A model generated the notes under the pieces. The model was not told the origin of the DNA, searched no databases, and saw nothing but the letters and a program-made list of their open reading frames with translations. Positions 1-6,451 of a DNA stretch of 6,451 bases are shown here, one piece after another. The first letter of the stretch is position 1, and each line of letters begins with the position of its first letter. The DNA is from Methanobacteriota archaeon (GTDB taxonomy: Archaea; Thermoplasmatota; Poseidoniia; Poseidoniales; Thalassarchaeaceae): contig NYST01000047.1 in assembly GCA_002683155.1 (NCBI GenBank), positions 1 to 6,451 of the forward strand. The letters are read 5' to 3'. A program made the translations under genes and the position numbers.

Positions 1-1821
1 TTCCCTCGTTATGAGGAGAATAGTGAGCACATGCTTCGCGTAATCCGTAACCATCGGCGTGCGGCGTACGATGTCGAGTCAAAAGAGTACGAAAATCTCA
101 GCGTCAAGCCAATGGGGATCGAATCATCCCTTTGTCCTGACGACCTCCTTGATGCGGCGCGTGAGTCTTGGGATCGCGCACTGAACCTAGGCTCTGAATT
201 TGGATTCAGAAACGCTCAGACCACGGTAATTGCACCTACTGGAACCATCGGTCTTGTGATGGCTTGTGACACCACCGGCGTCGAACCATCGTTTTCCTTA
301 ATTCAGTTCAAATCCCTTGCAGGTGGAGGAATGTTGAAGATTATCAACAACGGCGTAAAACTCGCTCTTTCAGAACTCGGTTACAATGACGTCGAGATTG
401 ACGATATCGAATCCTATGTTATGGGGACTAAGAGCATCGAACGTTGTGAGACAGTGACCCGTGAACGATTGATGAAGGCTGGATTTACCGAAGCTGAATT
501 CGCTCGAGTTGAAGATGCCATTGGAGGAGCGTATGATATTCGTGGCGCATTCAGCCCCAATAGTTTGGGCGAATCCTTCTGCACTGATATCCTCGGGTTG
601 AATCAAGAGCAAATTGAGAACCCCTTCTTTGATGTTCTCAGTCATATCGGGTTCACTTCTGTTGAGATTGATGGCGCTAACGACCATGTATTCGGTCGCA
701 TGACCATTGAGGACGCACCTCATCTAAAGGAAGAACATCTCGAAGTATTCGATTGTGCGACTCCGGGAGGGAAATATGGTACCCGTTCTATCGCATGGCC
801 CGCCCACGTTCGGATGATGGCGGCTGCCCAACCATTCATCTCTGGTGCGATTTCAAAGACAGTAAATCTCCCATCTGACGCTACTATCGATGATATTCGC
901 GACGTGTACAATCTCTCACATTCTACGATGAATAAGGCAACTGCAGTATACAGAGATCAGAGTAAACTATCACAGCCGTTGATGAACAAACTTGTAGATA
1001 CCACTTCGATGGATGAAATAGATGAAAATGAATCGGCTACCGTAACCACTGAACAAGCAGTTGAGCAAGTTAAGTTGGCCCTGCCTCTCCCCGATCAACA
1101 GGCACAACCGATTGCAGAAGCCTTTGTCCAAAATTACATTGCAACACGCAGACCACTCCCTGATGTCCGAGAATCAAAAGTGATGAAGGCACGTGTTGGA
1201 GGGCATACCGTCTATCTCTCATCGAGTATGTATGATGATGGCCGCCTTGGTGAGATTATGCTAACAACTTCGAAGGAAGGAATGGCTTGGCGCTCATTGT
1301 TGAATCAGTTTGCAATCGCGGTTTCAATTGGCCTCCAGTATGGAGTCCCCCTCGATGCTTTCGTCAAGTCATTCACCTTCCAGAAGTTTGAGCCTAGTGG
1401 CATGGTGGTCGGAGGTTCAGGTCGAGTGAAGATGGCCACATCCATCGTGGATTATATCTTCAGAGAATTAGCCATCAATCATTTGGATCGTGAGGACTTA
1501 GCTCATGTAACTGAGGAAGATCTTGATACGACTTCCATTAGCCGCCCTGAGTCTACACCAGATGGAATGTCTCGCACCATGGGTTCTCAGCGCAACATCC
1601 AGACCACGTTGGACAGTGTGATGAATATCCAGGAACCTCAGGAGCTAGAAGAGGATCCATCAACCAGTTCTGAATTGAGTGCAGAAGAGAATGCGATGCG
1701 AAGCGCTCGTGCACTCGGTTTTACAGGAGATATCTGCACGAATTGTGGAGGAAGTCAGATGGTTCGTAATGGAACCTGCCTCAAGTGCAATGAGTGCGGT
1801 GAGACTACCGGCTGTTCCTGA
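1..1821 (+). CDS. nrdJ: Class II (adenosylcobalamin-dependent) ribonucleotide reductase, C-terminal part (5' truncated)
   Basis: This enzyme reduces ribonucleotides to deoxyribonucleotides using a radical generated from adenosylcobalamin, without oxygen. The reading frame is open from base 1, and the residues before the first ATG (FPRYEENSEH) fit the family, so the gene begins upstream and 606 codons are visible. Seen here are the barrel motif APTGTIG (residues 78-84), a conserved stretch ending in SGAISKTVNLP, and YRDQSKLSQPL. An acidic, probably flexible linker follows, then a TSCPD domain (about 384-500, with VGGHTVYL and FAIAVSIGLQYGVPL). The tail carries six cysteines (579, 582, 593, 596, 599, 605) in the pattern CxxC...CxxCxxC...C, expected to bind metal or relay reducing equivalents to the active site. 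The overall pattern is that of the long NrdJ form I recall from actinobacteria and proteobacteria. The catalytic NPCGE-type region lies outside the window. The TGA stop directly abuts the stop of the opposite-strand gene. Confidence 0.96.
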   Translation, partial: FPRYEENSEHMLRVIRNHRRAAYDVESKEYENLSVKPMGIESSLCPDDLLDAARESWDRALNLGSEFGFRNAQTTVIAPTGTIGLVMACDTTGVEPSFSLIQFKSLAGGGMLKIINNGVKLALSELGYNDVEIDDIESYVMGTKSIERCETVTRERLMKAGFTEAEFARVEDAIGGAYDIRGAFSPNSLGESFCTDILGLNQEQIENPFFDVLSHIGFTSVEIDGANDHVFGRMTIEDAPHLKEEHLEVFDCATPGGKYGTRSIAWPAHVRMMAAAQPFISGAISKTVNLPSDATIDDIRDVYNLSHSTMNKATAVYRDQSKLSQPLMNKLVDTTSMDEIDENESATVTTEQAVEQVKLALPLPDQQAQPIAEAFVQNYIATRRPLPDVRESKVMKARVGGHTVYLSSSMYDDGRLGEIMLTTSKEGMAWRSLLNQFAIAVSIGLQYGVPLDAFVKSFTFQKFEPSGMVVGGSGRVKMATSIVDYIFRELAINHLDREDLAHVTEEDLDTTSISRPESTPDGMSRTMGSQRNIQTTLDSVMNIQEPQELEEDPSTSSELSAEENAMRSARALGFTGDICTNCGGSQMVRNGTCLKCNECGETTGCS

Positions 1822-3093
1822 TTATTCTGAAAGGGTAAATTCAATCCCATTTTCGGCAAGACGTTGGACTAATCTTAATCCAGCTGTCGGATCGAGTCGA
1901 GCCATTTCGTTTGCAAAACGCTTGATTCGTACTTGGGAAGTTTCGTCAGCCATCTTAATCAAATTCACTAAAATCCCTTGTTCATCAATCGGATCAATCT
2001 GCATTGCCATTCTCAAGCCTGAATCTACAAACCGCCTTCTGACTCTAGAATCTTCATGCTGACTTGCTCTCATCGCTCGAATCATGAATTCGATTGGATC
2101 ATGATGGGCTAGGACAGGTAGAGCACTAGTTGCAATTACTGCGGCATCTCCATCTTCTTTGAGACTGGCATCAATAATCGTCTTCCCAATACTGATTGAT
2201 TCCGAAACGATTCTTTCAGCAAGTGAAGCGATATCGATGCGCCTTTTCTCATCTCCATTTGCAAGTATTGCGTTTACAATCGCTCCTGCACGGGGTGCAT
2301 CTGTTCGCAAAAGGTGAGGAATAATTTTGATCAGAATAGATGACCATTCGTTGTCTGTTAACTTTGAATCAAGCCTCTCTGCCATTCTGAGCGGGACATA
2401 CAAATGACTCCGGTTGACGATTTCTGCCCACCATGCTTCTGGAAGCGGACTACCTTCCTCGATTGAATCAACGATATCGAGTAACCAAGCTGCTGCAATA
2501 GCGCCGTCGACATGTACTTCTACAGATTCTCCCTCCATATCCCGACCATCCCAATCGAGATGATGTGGCCCTGGTGCAGCTCTCGTTTGCCACCTTCCAG
2601 GAGGTCGCCCGAGAGCGAGTGATTCTAGGAGATGGAATCCATCTTCTTTGATGCACGAAGGCCGTCCGAGACAGGCTCCTGTGAACAGTGCCATGCCCCA
2701 AAACCACCGGTCTGAATCAGGTGTGATTTCATCGAGACCGGCTCGTAACCACTCGACAATTCTCTCTTTGAGAAAATGGTCTGCTAGATCATCTTGTGTC
2801 TCAAGGATATATCGATCGAGAGCCCTCTCTTCATCGATTGCACGCCGCACATGATCTGGCCTTTCAGATTCGAGATGAGTGACGATTATTCGTTTGAAGC
2901 CTGCTTTGTCCAATGCATCGACCGTGATGGCTTGCTGTGCAATAGTATCTGGAGCGGACTCAATTACAGGAATTCCTTCAAAGAGATGTGGCGGTGGAGG
3001 AAAAGGAGCATGCTCCACTCCAATCCTTACAAGCTCCGTTAACAGGTCATGGGATGTCTGCCAGAGTAGTGCCATCGGCTCTCTTCTATCCAA
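1822..3093 (-). CDS. Unrecognised 423-residue protein with C-terminal HEAT-like helical repeats
   Basis: I do not recognise this family and assign no function. It has no signal peptide, membrane segment or cysteine cluster, so it is probably cytoplasmic. The N-terminal half (1-250) has a proline-rich stretch (30-36), a possible buried strand RIIVTH (68-73) and a tryptophan-rich segment (WFWGMAL, 130-136). From about 260 onward it is almost entirely amphipathic helix in five units of about 34 residues, starting near residues 267, 301, 333, 368 and 402. The last three units each begin a helix at Asp-Pro (HDP, IDP, LDP), which suggests an alpha-solenoid used for protein contacts. It lies 17 bases after the aconitase-family gene on the same strand, so co-transcription is likely. 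The start is uncertain: TTG at 3093 has AAGGGA five bases upstream, while an in-frame ATG at 3075 (MALLW) has only weak GAG-type pairing. If ATG is used the protein is 417 residues. Confidence 0.85.
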   Translation of the reverse strand: MDRREPMALLWQTSHDLLTELVRIGVEHAPFPPPPHLFEGIPVIESAPDTIAQQAITVDALDKAGFKRIIVTHLESERPDHVRRAIDEERALDRYILETQDDLADHFLKERIVEWLRAGLDEITPDSDRWFWGMALFTGACLGRPSCIKEDGFHLLESLALGRPPGRWQTRAAPGPHHLDWDGRDMEGESVEVHVDGAIAAAWLLDIVDSIEEGSPLPEAWWAEIVNRSHLYVPLRMAERLDSKLTDNEWSSILIKIIPHLLRTDAPRAGAIVNAILANGDEKRRIDIASLAERIVSESISIGKTIIDASLKEDGDAAVIATSALPVLAHHDPIEFMIRAMRASQHEDSRVRRRFVDSGLRMAMQIDPIDEQGILVNLIKMADETSQVRIKRFANEMARLDPTAGLRLVQRLAENGIEFTLSE

Positions 3094-3110
3094 TTCAATC
3101 CCTTCTCTGG

Positions 3111-5108
3111 TCAGACTTTTGAAAAGATTTCAGGGCGCCATGCTGTTATGCATCCCATGAATGCACTAGCCATGACAGTCAGAGGACTGGCAAGATACAA
3201 CTGACCTGGGCCAGAGCGGCCCTGAAAGTTACGATTAATCGCAGATATGGTGACTTGATCTGAATCATTACTGATACCAGGCCCTGCTCCGATGCAAGCA
3301 CCACAACCAGGATCTATGAGGTGAATACCAACTTCTTCGAAGAGTGCAGTCCACCCCATCCTCTCAGAAAGTTGCTTGACCGATCCCGATCCGAATTGAA
3401 TGTAGCATTCAACACCATCTGCAACTTTCAAGCCTGCATCTTTAGCAGCCTTTGCAACTTTTGCATAATATGAAAAATCATCATCTTTGCCTGCAGTACA
3501 AGATCCAGCATAGGCGATGTCGATAGGAACAATTCCGATATCATCGATGTAAGCCCCATTCGTTGGGTCCGATGGAATTCCTTTGTCGGGGTCTCCTGGA
3601 TGAGCTACCATCGGTCGAATTTTGTCAAGATCAATGGTATGTATTCCTCCATGATATACAGCATCCTCATCGGGGAATACAAACGCATTTCTAATCTGTT
3701 CTTCATCCAAATCACTTCGTCGCTCCAACAACCAATCGATAGTCAATTGATCAGGATCACAAATCCCGGTCTTGGCACTACATTCAGTAGCCATGTTGCA
3801 TAGCGTCGCTCGTTCATCCATTGAGATAGAAGCAAGTCCTGATCCACCGAATTCCATCGAACGATCAAGTGTATCAGAGTGTTTTGCATAACGCCATAGA
3901 ATGTGAAGAATGACATCTTTAGCTGTACATCCCGGGTTTAAACTCCCTATCAAATCGAAACGGATGCTTTCAGGCACTTTGACGAAAGCAAACTGATTGT
4001 GAACTAAATTTGCATATTCTGTTGAACCTACGCCATAAGTCAACGCATTTGAGGCGCCTCCCATGCAAGTGTGACTATCTGTCGCTTGAATGAAATCACC
4101 AACATCGATGAATTCCTCTCGGGCTACTTGGTGGCAAATTCCTGGGCTAACACCATCTTTGGCTGAGTAATCGCGAACACCGGTATGTTGTTGGAATGCT
4201 ACTTGTAAATCTCGTAATGTTTGAATTTTATCGGCAAACGGCCCAAATCTTGGAACACCTGTTGCATAGAGTAAATGATCTTCAAATACAGCAAACTTTG
4301 GCGGATTTGGCAACGTATAATCCGCACCATATTCGGCCGTTAGGAAATTATGAACTTGAGCAGTTGTAAACTCATGACTGTAGCCCCCGTCGACTGTTGC
4401 CAACACTGCATCACCAGGAGACACATAGCATTCAACCCCCGTTTTTCCAATCACCTTCTTTGCAATAATTTTCTCAGCCATTGTCATACCTCGGTGCTCA
4501 GTAGAAACGGCTGGCAACTCGATTTGACCATCTTTCAATTTCTTGGCAAAGGGAAGAATCCCACCATTCTCTAGAATTAATCGAGTGACAGGATCATATT
4601 TTTGTGTGAATTCATCGAGTTGAATTACTTCTCCATTTTGCAATCTCTCAAGCATCTGATGATTACCCATCACTTGCCCGAGATTGATGTTGTTTCGTTC
4701 ATGAATTGGAGCGAACGAGGCAGCAATCACAATTCGAATTCCAGACCACCGCTCACACTGTGGTGCAGTTTCACGACTACTTCCAGTTCCTTTTCGATGC
4801 CCACTAACAATTACTTGGAAACCCCCTTCTTTTAGCGCCCCTTGATTGAAAACACGTTCACCTTCATGCAGCAGGCCAGCATATGCATTGTCAGCAATTT
4901 TTGCAGGATCATGATCGAAACAGACCCATGCGGGTGTCATCACGTCTGTGTTGATATCATCTAACAGATCATCGATGTCGAGATCCTCCATTTTGAGATT
5001 CAAACCATTGTACAACTGTTGACGAATTAGATCGAGATCTTTAGTCAGAAACAGGACACGTGCATCTGAGTCTAGCCTGATTGATTCAGGGGGCCAGACC
5101 TCAGTCAC
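3111..5108 (-). CDS. Aconitase-superfamily hydro-lyase, single chain with N-terminal swivel domain
   Basis: This is a [4Fe-4S] dehydratase/isomerase of the aconitase / isopropylmalate isomerase / homoaconitase superfamily. An N-terminal swivel (LeuD-like) domain spans about 40-165, with DDINTD (50-55) and GSSRE (109-113). The catalytic LeuC-like part follows from about 200 to 650. It has the DH pair (277-278), GICHQ (323-327), DSHT (344-347), NMATE (438-442), GSCTAG (535-540), PGCGACIG (600-607) and NRNFQGR (625-631). The three cluster cysteines are 537, 602 and 605, and the catalytic residues known from aconitase appear to be present. Swivel-first order resembles AcnB without its N-terminal helical domain, and a proteobacterial 'hydratase' group of similar length that I recall. 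AcnA-type enzymes have the swivel last. Substrate is not decided. The start is GTG at 5108: an in-frame TGA at 5115-5117 rules out anything upstream, and GGTGA sits six bases before it. It heads a probable two-gene operon. Confidence 0.93.
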   Translation of the reverse strand: MTEVWPPESIRLDSDARVLFLTKDLDLIRQQLYNGLNLKMEDLDIDDLLDDINTDVMTPAWVCFDHDPAKIADNAYAGLLHEGERVFNQGALKEGGFQVIVSGHRKGTGSSRETAPQCERWSGIRIVIAASFAPIHERNNINLGQVMGNHQMLERLQNGEVIQLDEFTQKYDPVTRLILENGGILPFAKKLKDGQIELPAVSTEHRGMTMAEKIIAKKVIGKTGVECYVSPGDAVLATVDGGYSHEFTTAQVHNFLTAEYGADYTLPNPPKFAVFEDHLLYATGVPRFGPFADKIQTLRDLQVAFQQHTGVRDYSAKDGVSPGICHQVAREEFIDVGDFIQATDSHTCMGGASNALTYGVGSTEYANLVHNQFAFVKVPESIRFDLIGSLNPGCTAKDVILHILWRYAKHSDTLDRSMEFGGSGLASISMDERATLCNMATECSAKTGICDPDQLTIDWLLERRSDLDEEQIRNAFVFPDEDAVYHGGIHTIDLDKIRPMVAHPGDPDKGIPSDPTNGAYIDDIGIVPIDIAYAGSCTAGKDDDFSYYAKVAKAAKDAGLKVADGVECYIQFGSGSVKQLSERMGWTALFEEVGIHLIDPGCGACIGAGPGISNDSDQVTISAINRNFQGRSGPGQLYLASPLTVMASAFMGCITAWRPEIFSKV

Positions 5109-5114
5109 GTAATT

Positions 5115-5119
5115 TCACC
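5115..5119 (-). promoter_or_regulatory. Shine-Dalgarno for the aconitase-family gene
   Basis: On the minus strand GGTGA lies six bases before the GTG start at 5108. It matches the core of the archaeal anti-Shine-Dalgarno and overlaps the in-frame TGA (5115-5117) that bounds the frame. Together these fix the unusual GTG start. Confidence 0.6.
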
Positions 5120-5167
5120 AGTTGTACCATGGGTTCAGCCTATTTGACCATTAGCCGTTGTTAATGA

Positions 5168-5190
5168 CCTATTTTTTTACTTAATTCAAT
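5168..5190 (-). promoter_or_regulatory. Possible AT-rich promoter element for the aconitase-family operon
   Basis: Read on the minus strand, this AT-rich block (TTAAGTAAAAAAATAGG within it) would place transcription start near 5145-5150, giving a leader of about 40 bases before the GTG. It is a poor match to an archaeal TATA box. The same A/T tract could instead be a bent spacer between the divergent genes. The call rests on position and composition only. Confidence 0.25.
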
Positions 5191-5219
5191 GTAAAATACA
5201 CCAAAAAAGAACCATTAGG

Positions 5220-5228
5220 ATTTAAATA
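5220..5228 (+). promoter_or_regulatory. Archaeal TATA box (box A) of tfb
   Basis: ATTTAAATA is close to the archaeal TATA consensus. It predicts transcription start about 25 bases downstream, near 5250, which leaves a leader of about 20 bases containing the Shine-Dalgarno. The purine-containing TTAGG just upstream could serve as the TFB recognition element. Because ATTTAAAT is palindromic, it could also work leftward toward the divergent gene. Confidence 0.65.
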
Positions 5229-5256
5229 CCTTAGCCATCCGAGCAATAATATCTTC

Positions 5257-5264
5257 GGAGAGGA
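5257..5264 (+). promoter_or_regulatory. Shine-Dalgarno of tfb
   Basis: GGAGAGGA lies five bases before the ATG at 5270, a strong match at good spacing. It supports that ATG as the start and indicates leadered rather than leaderless translation. Confidence 0.75.
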
Positions 5265-5269
5265 ATCAA

Positions 5270-6196
5270 ATGTCTGATGCACAAGTGGAAGATATCGTCA
5301 AATGCCCAGAATGTGGTAGCAGAGAACTAGATCGCGATGAGACTCGGGGAGAAATCGTGTGCTCAATGTGCGGCCTGGTGATTGAGGACAATGTTATCGA
5401 TCAGGGAGCCGAATGGCGTGTTTTCAGTCCTGAACAAGGAGATCAGAGGGCTAGGACTGGAGCACCTATGACTGTGATGCTTCACGACAAAGGTCTCTCT
5501 ACTGACATCGATTGGCAGAATAAGGACTACTCTGGTAAAACAATCTCTTCTCGGTATCGGAGTCAATTTTATCGCATGAGAAAGTGGCAGAAGAGATCAC
5601 GTGTTTCGAACGCGACCGAGAGAAACCTTGCTATGGCTCTCGCAGAACTCGATCGAATGGCTAGCCGTTTGAACCTTCCAAAATCAATTCGTGAGGCTGC
5701 AGCTGTCAACTATAAGCGTGCAGTAGAAGCCCGTCTCATTCGCGGACGTTCTATCGAAGGCGTCGCTGCAGCCAGTCTTTATGCTGCCTGCAGACAGTGT
5801 GGAAACCCACGAACACTTGACGAAATAAGCACAGCATCTAGGACTGGTCGGAAAGAGATTGGCCGTACTTACCGTTTTATGGTTAGAGAACTTCGAATGA
5901 AGATCCCTCATACGACTCCAGAGATGTATATCCCACGATTCTGTTCAGGTCTTGATCTCGATGCAGAAGTGCAATCAAAAGCGTATGAATTGATTCAGAA
6001 GGCTCAGGAAAAGGAGTTGACTAGTGGGCGAGGTCCTACGGGAATCGCAGCCTCCATCATTTACATCGCTTCAGTCCTCTGTGGTAAGCGCCGTACTCAG
6101 CGCGAAGTCGCAGAGGTTGCCGGAGTTACCGAGGTCACAATTCGAAATCGGTACAAGGAATTGATTCAGAATTTGAATATTGAATTAGAAATATAA
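5270..6196 (+). CDS. tfb: Transcription initiation factor B (TFB, TFIIB homologue)
   Basis: TFB binds the TBP-TATA complex and the BRE, recruits RNA polymerase and helps open the promoter. At 308 residues it is typical family length. The N-terminal zinc ribbon has Cys 12, 15, 31 and 34 (KCPEC and CSMC). The B-reader and linker follow (about 40-107), with the conserved EWRVF, RARTGAP and HDKGLST segments. The first cyclin repeat spans about 112-205 (GVAAASLYAACR is its signature). The second spans about 212-300 (GIAASIIYIASVL), ending in a helix-turn-helix (274-298) that in known TFBs contacts the BRE. Nothing is missing or degenerate, so this is probably a functional general factor; whether the genome has other TFB copies cannot be seen. 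It has its own promoter, and the divergent neighbour is unrelated in function. The TAA stop is followed by 52 bases before the next gene. Confidence 0.98.
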   Translation: MSDAQVEDIVKCPECGSRELDRDETRGEIVCSMCGLVIEDNVIDQGAEWRVFSPEQGDQRARTGAPMTVMLHDKGLSTDIDWQNKDYSGKTISSRYRSQFYRMRKWQKRSRVSNATERNLAMALAELDRMASRLNLPKSIREAAAVNYKRAVEARLIRGRSIEGVAAASLYAACRQCGNPRTLDEISTASRTGRKEIGRTYRFMVRELRMKIPHTTPEMYIPRFCSGLDLDAEVQSKAYELIQKAQEKELTSGRGPTGIAASIIYIASVLCGKRRTQREVAEVAGVTEVTIRNRYKELIQNLNIELEI

Positions 6197-6198
6197 TT
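6189..6198 (+). promoter_or_regulatory. Candidate TATA element for the 3' partial gene
   Basis: AAATATAATT overlaps the tfb stop codon. Transcription start would fall near 6220, giving a leader of about 30 bases that includes the GGGGAG at 6239-6244. A second AT-rich candidate, GATATATC (6225-6232), is so close to the ATG at 6249 that it would fit only leaderless use or the later ATG at 6264. Read-through from tfb is an alternative to both. Confidence 0.3.
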
Positions 6199-6238
6199 CA
6201 AGAAACTCCTATAATGGTTTGATTGATATATCCTGATT

Positions 6239-6244
6239 GGGGAG
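6239..6244 (+). promoter_or_regulatory. Shine-Dalgarno of the 3' partial gene
   Basis: GGGGAG sits four bases before the ATG at 6249. An in-frame TGA at 6234-6236 excludes earlier starts except a TTG at 6237. The next in-frame ATG (6264) has GGG directly touching it, with no usable spacing, so 6249 is preferred. Confidence 0.5.
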
Positions 6245-6248
6245 ATGT

Positions 6249-6451
6249 ATGCGGGAAAAAGGGATGTCCACGGGGTCCGAGCAGGATTTTCAGACAGATT
6301 CCCCCAATGAAATCCTTGAAAATTTTCAGAAATTATCTTCAACATTGCGAAGTACGTCATACGAACCTAGTTCGATGTTAAGCGATAGAATTCGTTCATA
6401 TCTCAAGGAGGAATTACCTCAAGAGATCGATCGTGGCGTTGAAGAGTTAAA
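6249..6451 (+). CDS. Unrecognised protein, N-terminal part (3' truncated)
   Basis: The frame is open from the ATG at 6249 to the window edge, giving 67 complete codons. The first 20 or so residues are polar and look disordered (MREKGMSTGSEQDF). The remainder is charged and probably helical, including SSMLSDRIRSYLKEELPQEI, with no signal peptide, membrane segment or cysteine in view. I do not recognise a family and assign no function. It follows tfb on the same strand after 52 bases, so it may be co-transcribed or use its own weak promoter. Support for coding comes from the Shine-Dalgarno, the uninterrupted frame and the lack of any good competing frame. An ATG at 6264 would shorten it by five residues. 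Confidence 0.6.
   Translation, partial: MREKGMSTGSEQDFQTDSPNEILENFQKLSSTLRSTSYEPSSMLSDRIRSYLKEELPQEIDRGVEEL

Noticed and set aside
370..911. Two minus-strand open frames (370-723 and 720-911) inside nrdJ
   Set aside because: They are antisense to strongly conserved NrdJ sequence, resemble no protein, and have no convincing ribosome binding site.
1679..2062. Plus-strand open frame crossing the nrdJ 3' end into the opposite gene
   Set aside because: It is out of frame with the conserved cysteine tail and then antisense to the helical-repeat gene. Its product shows no domain character.
2468..3160. Several open frames (2468-2707, 2648-2854, 2794-3042, 2879-3160) over the 423-residue gene
   Set aside because: They are short, mutually overlapping and of biased composition, as expected of shadow frames opposite or beside a real gene.
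3600..4835. Plus-strand open frames (3600-3803, 4350-4574, 4602-4835) inside the aconitase-family gene
   Set aside because: All are antisense to conserved catalytic or swivel-domain sequence and have no independent support.
3111..5108. Naming the hydro-lyase leuC, acnA or acnB
   Set aside because: Domain order excludes AcnA and separate LeuC. The helical N-terminal domain of AcnB is absent, and the specificity loop does not settle the substrate.
5172..5178. T7 tract on the + strand as a transcription terminator
   Set aside because: No + strand gene ends before it, because both upstream genes run leftward. It more likely belongs to the AT-rich promoter region.
1..6451. CRISPR array, tRNA, rRNA, insertion sequence or defence cassette
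   Set aside because: No spaced direct repeats, cloverleaf, transposase motifs or terminal inverted repeats were seen. Nearly all of the window is accounted for by five genes.

Overview
The window comes from an archaeon. The best evidence is a complete transcription factor B gene (tfb, 5270-6196), preceded by an archaeal-style AT-rich box (ATTTAAAT, 5220-5227) and a strong Shine-Dalgarno sequence. Moderate base composition, tight spacing and a cobalamin-dependent ribonucleotide reductase would suit a Thermoplasmata-related or marine group II/III type euryarchaeote. That placement is an inference, because no rRNA or other lineage marker is present.

Layout from left to right: (1) the C-terminal 606 codons of a long-form class II ribonucleotide reductase (nrdJ, + strand, 1-1821), cut by the left edge. 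(2) On the - strand, stop codon directly abutting the nrdJ stop, an unrecognised 423-residue protein (1822-3093) whose C-terminal part carries about five helical repeats of roughly 34 residues. (3) On the - strand just upstream of it, and probably in the same operon, a 665-residue aconitase-superfamily hydro-lyase (3111-5108) with the swivel (LeuD-like) domain at the N-terminus, ahead of the catalytic LeuC-like part. (4) A 161-base divergent intergenic region with the tfb promoter. (5) tfb on the + strand. (6) After a 52-base gap, the start of an unrecognised + strand gene that runs off the right edge.

Functionally this is mostly housekeeping: deoxyribonucleotide synthesis, a hydro-lyase of central or amino-acid metabolism, and basal transcription. 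I see no mobile element, CRISPR array, tRNA, rRNA or defence system. The points most worth following up are the domain order and unresolved substrate of the aconitase-family enzyme, and its pairing with a helical-repeat protein. AcnB-type aconitases also combine a helical-repeat domain with a swivel domain placed ahead of the catalytic part.
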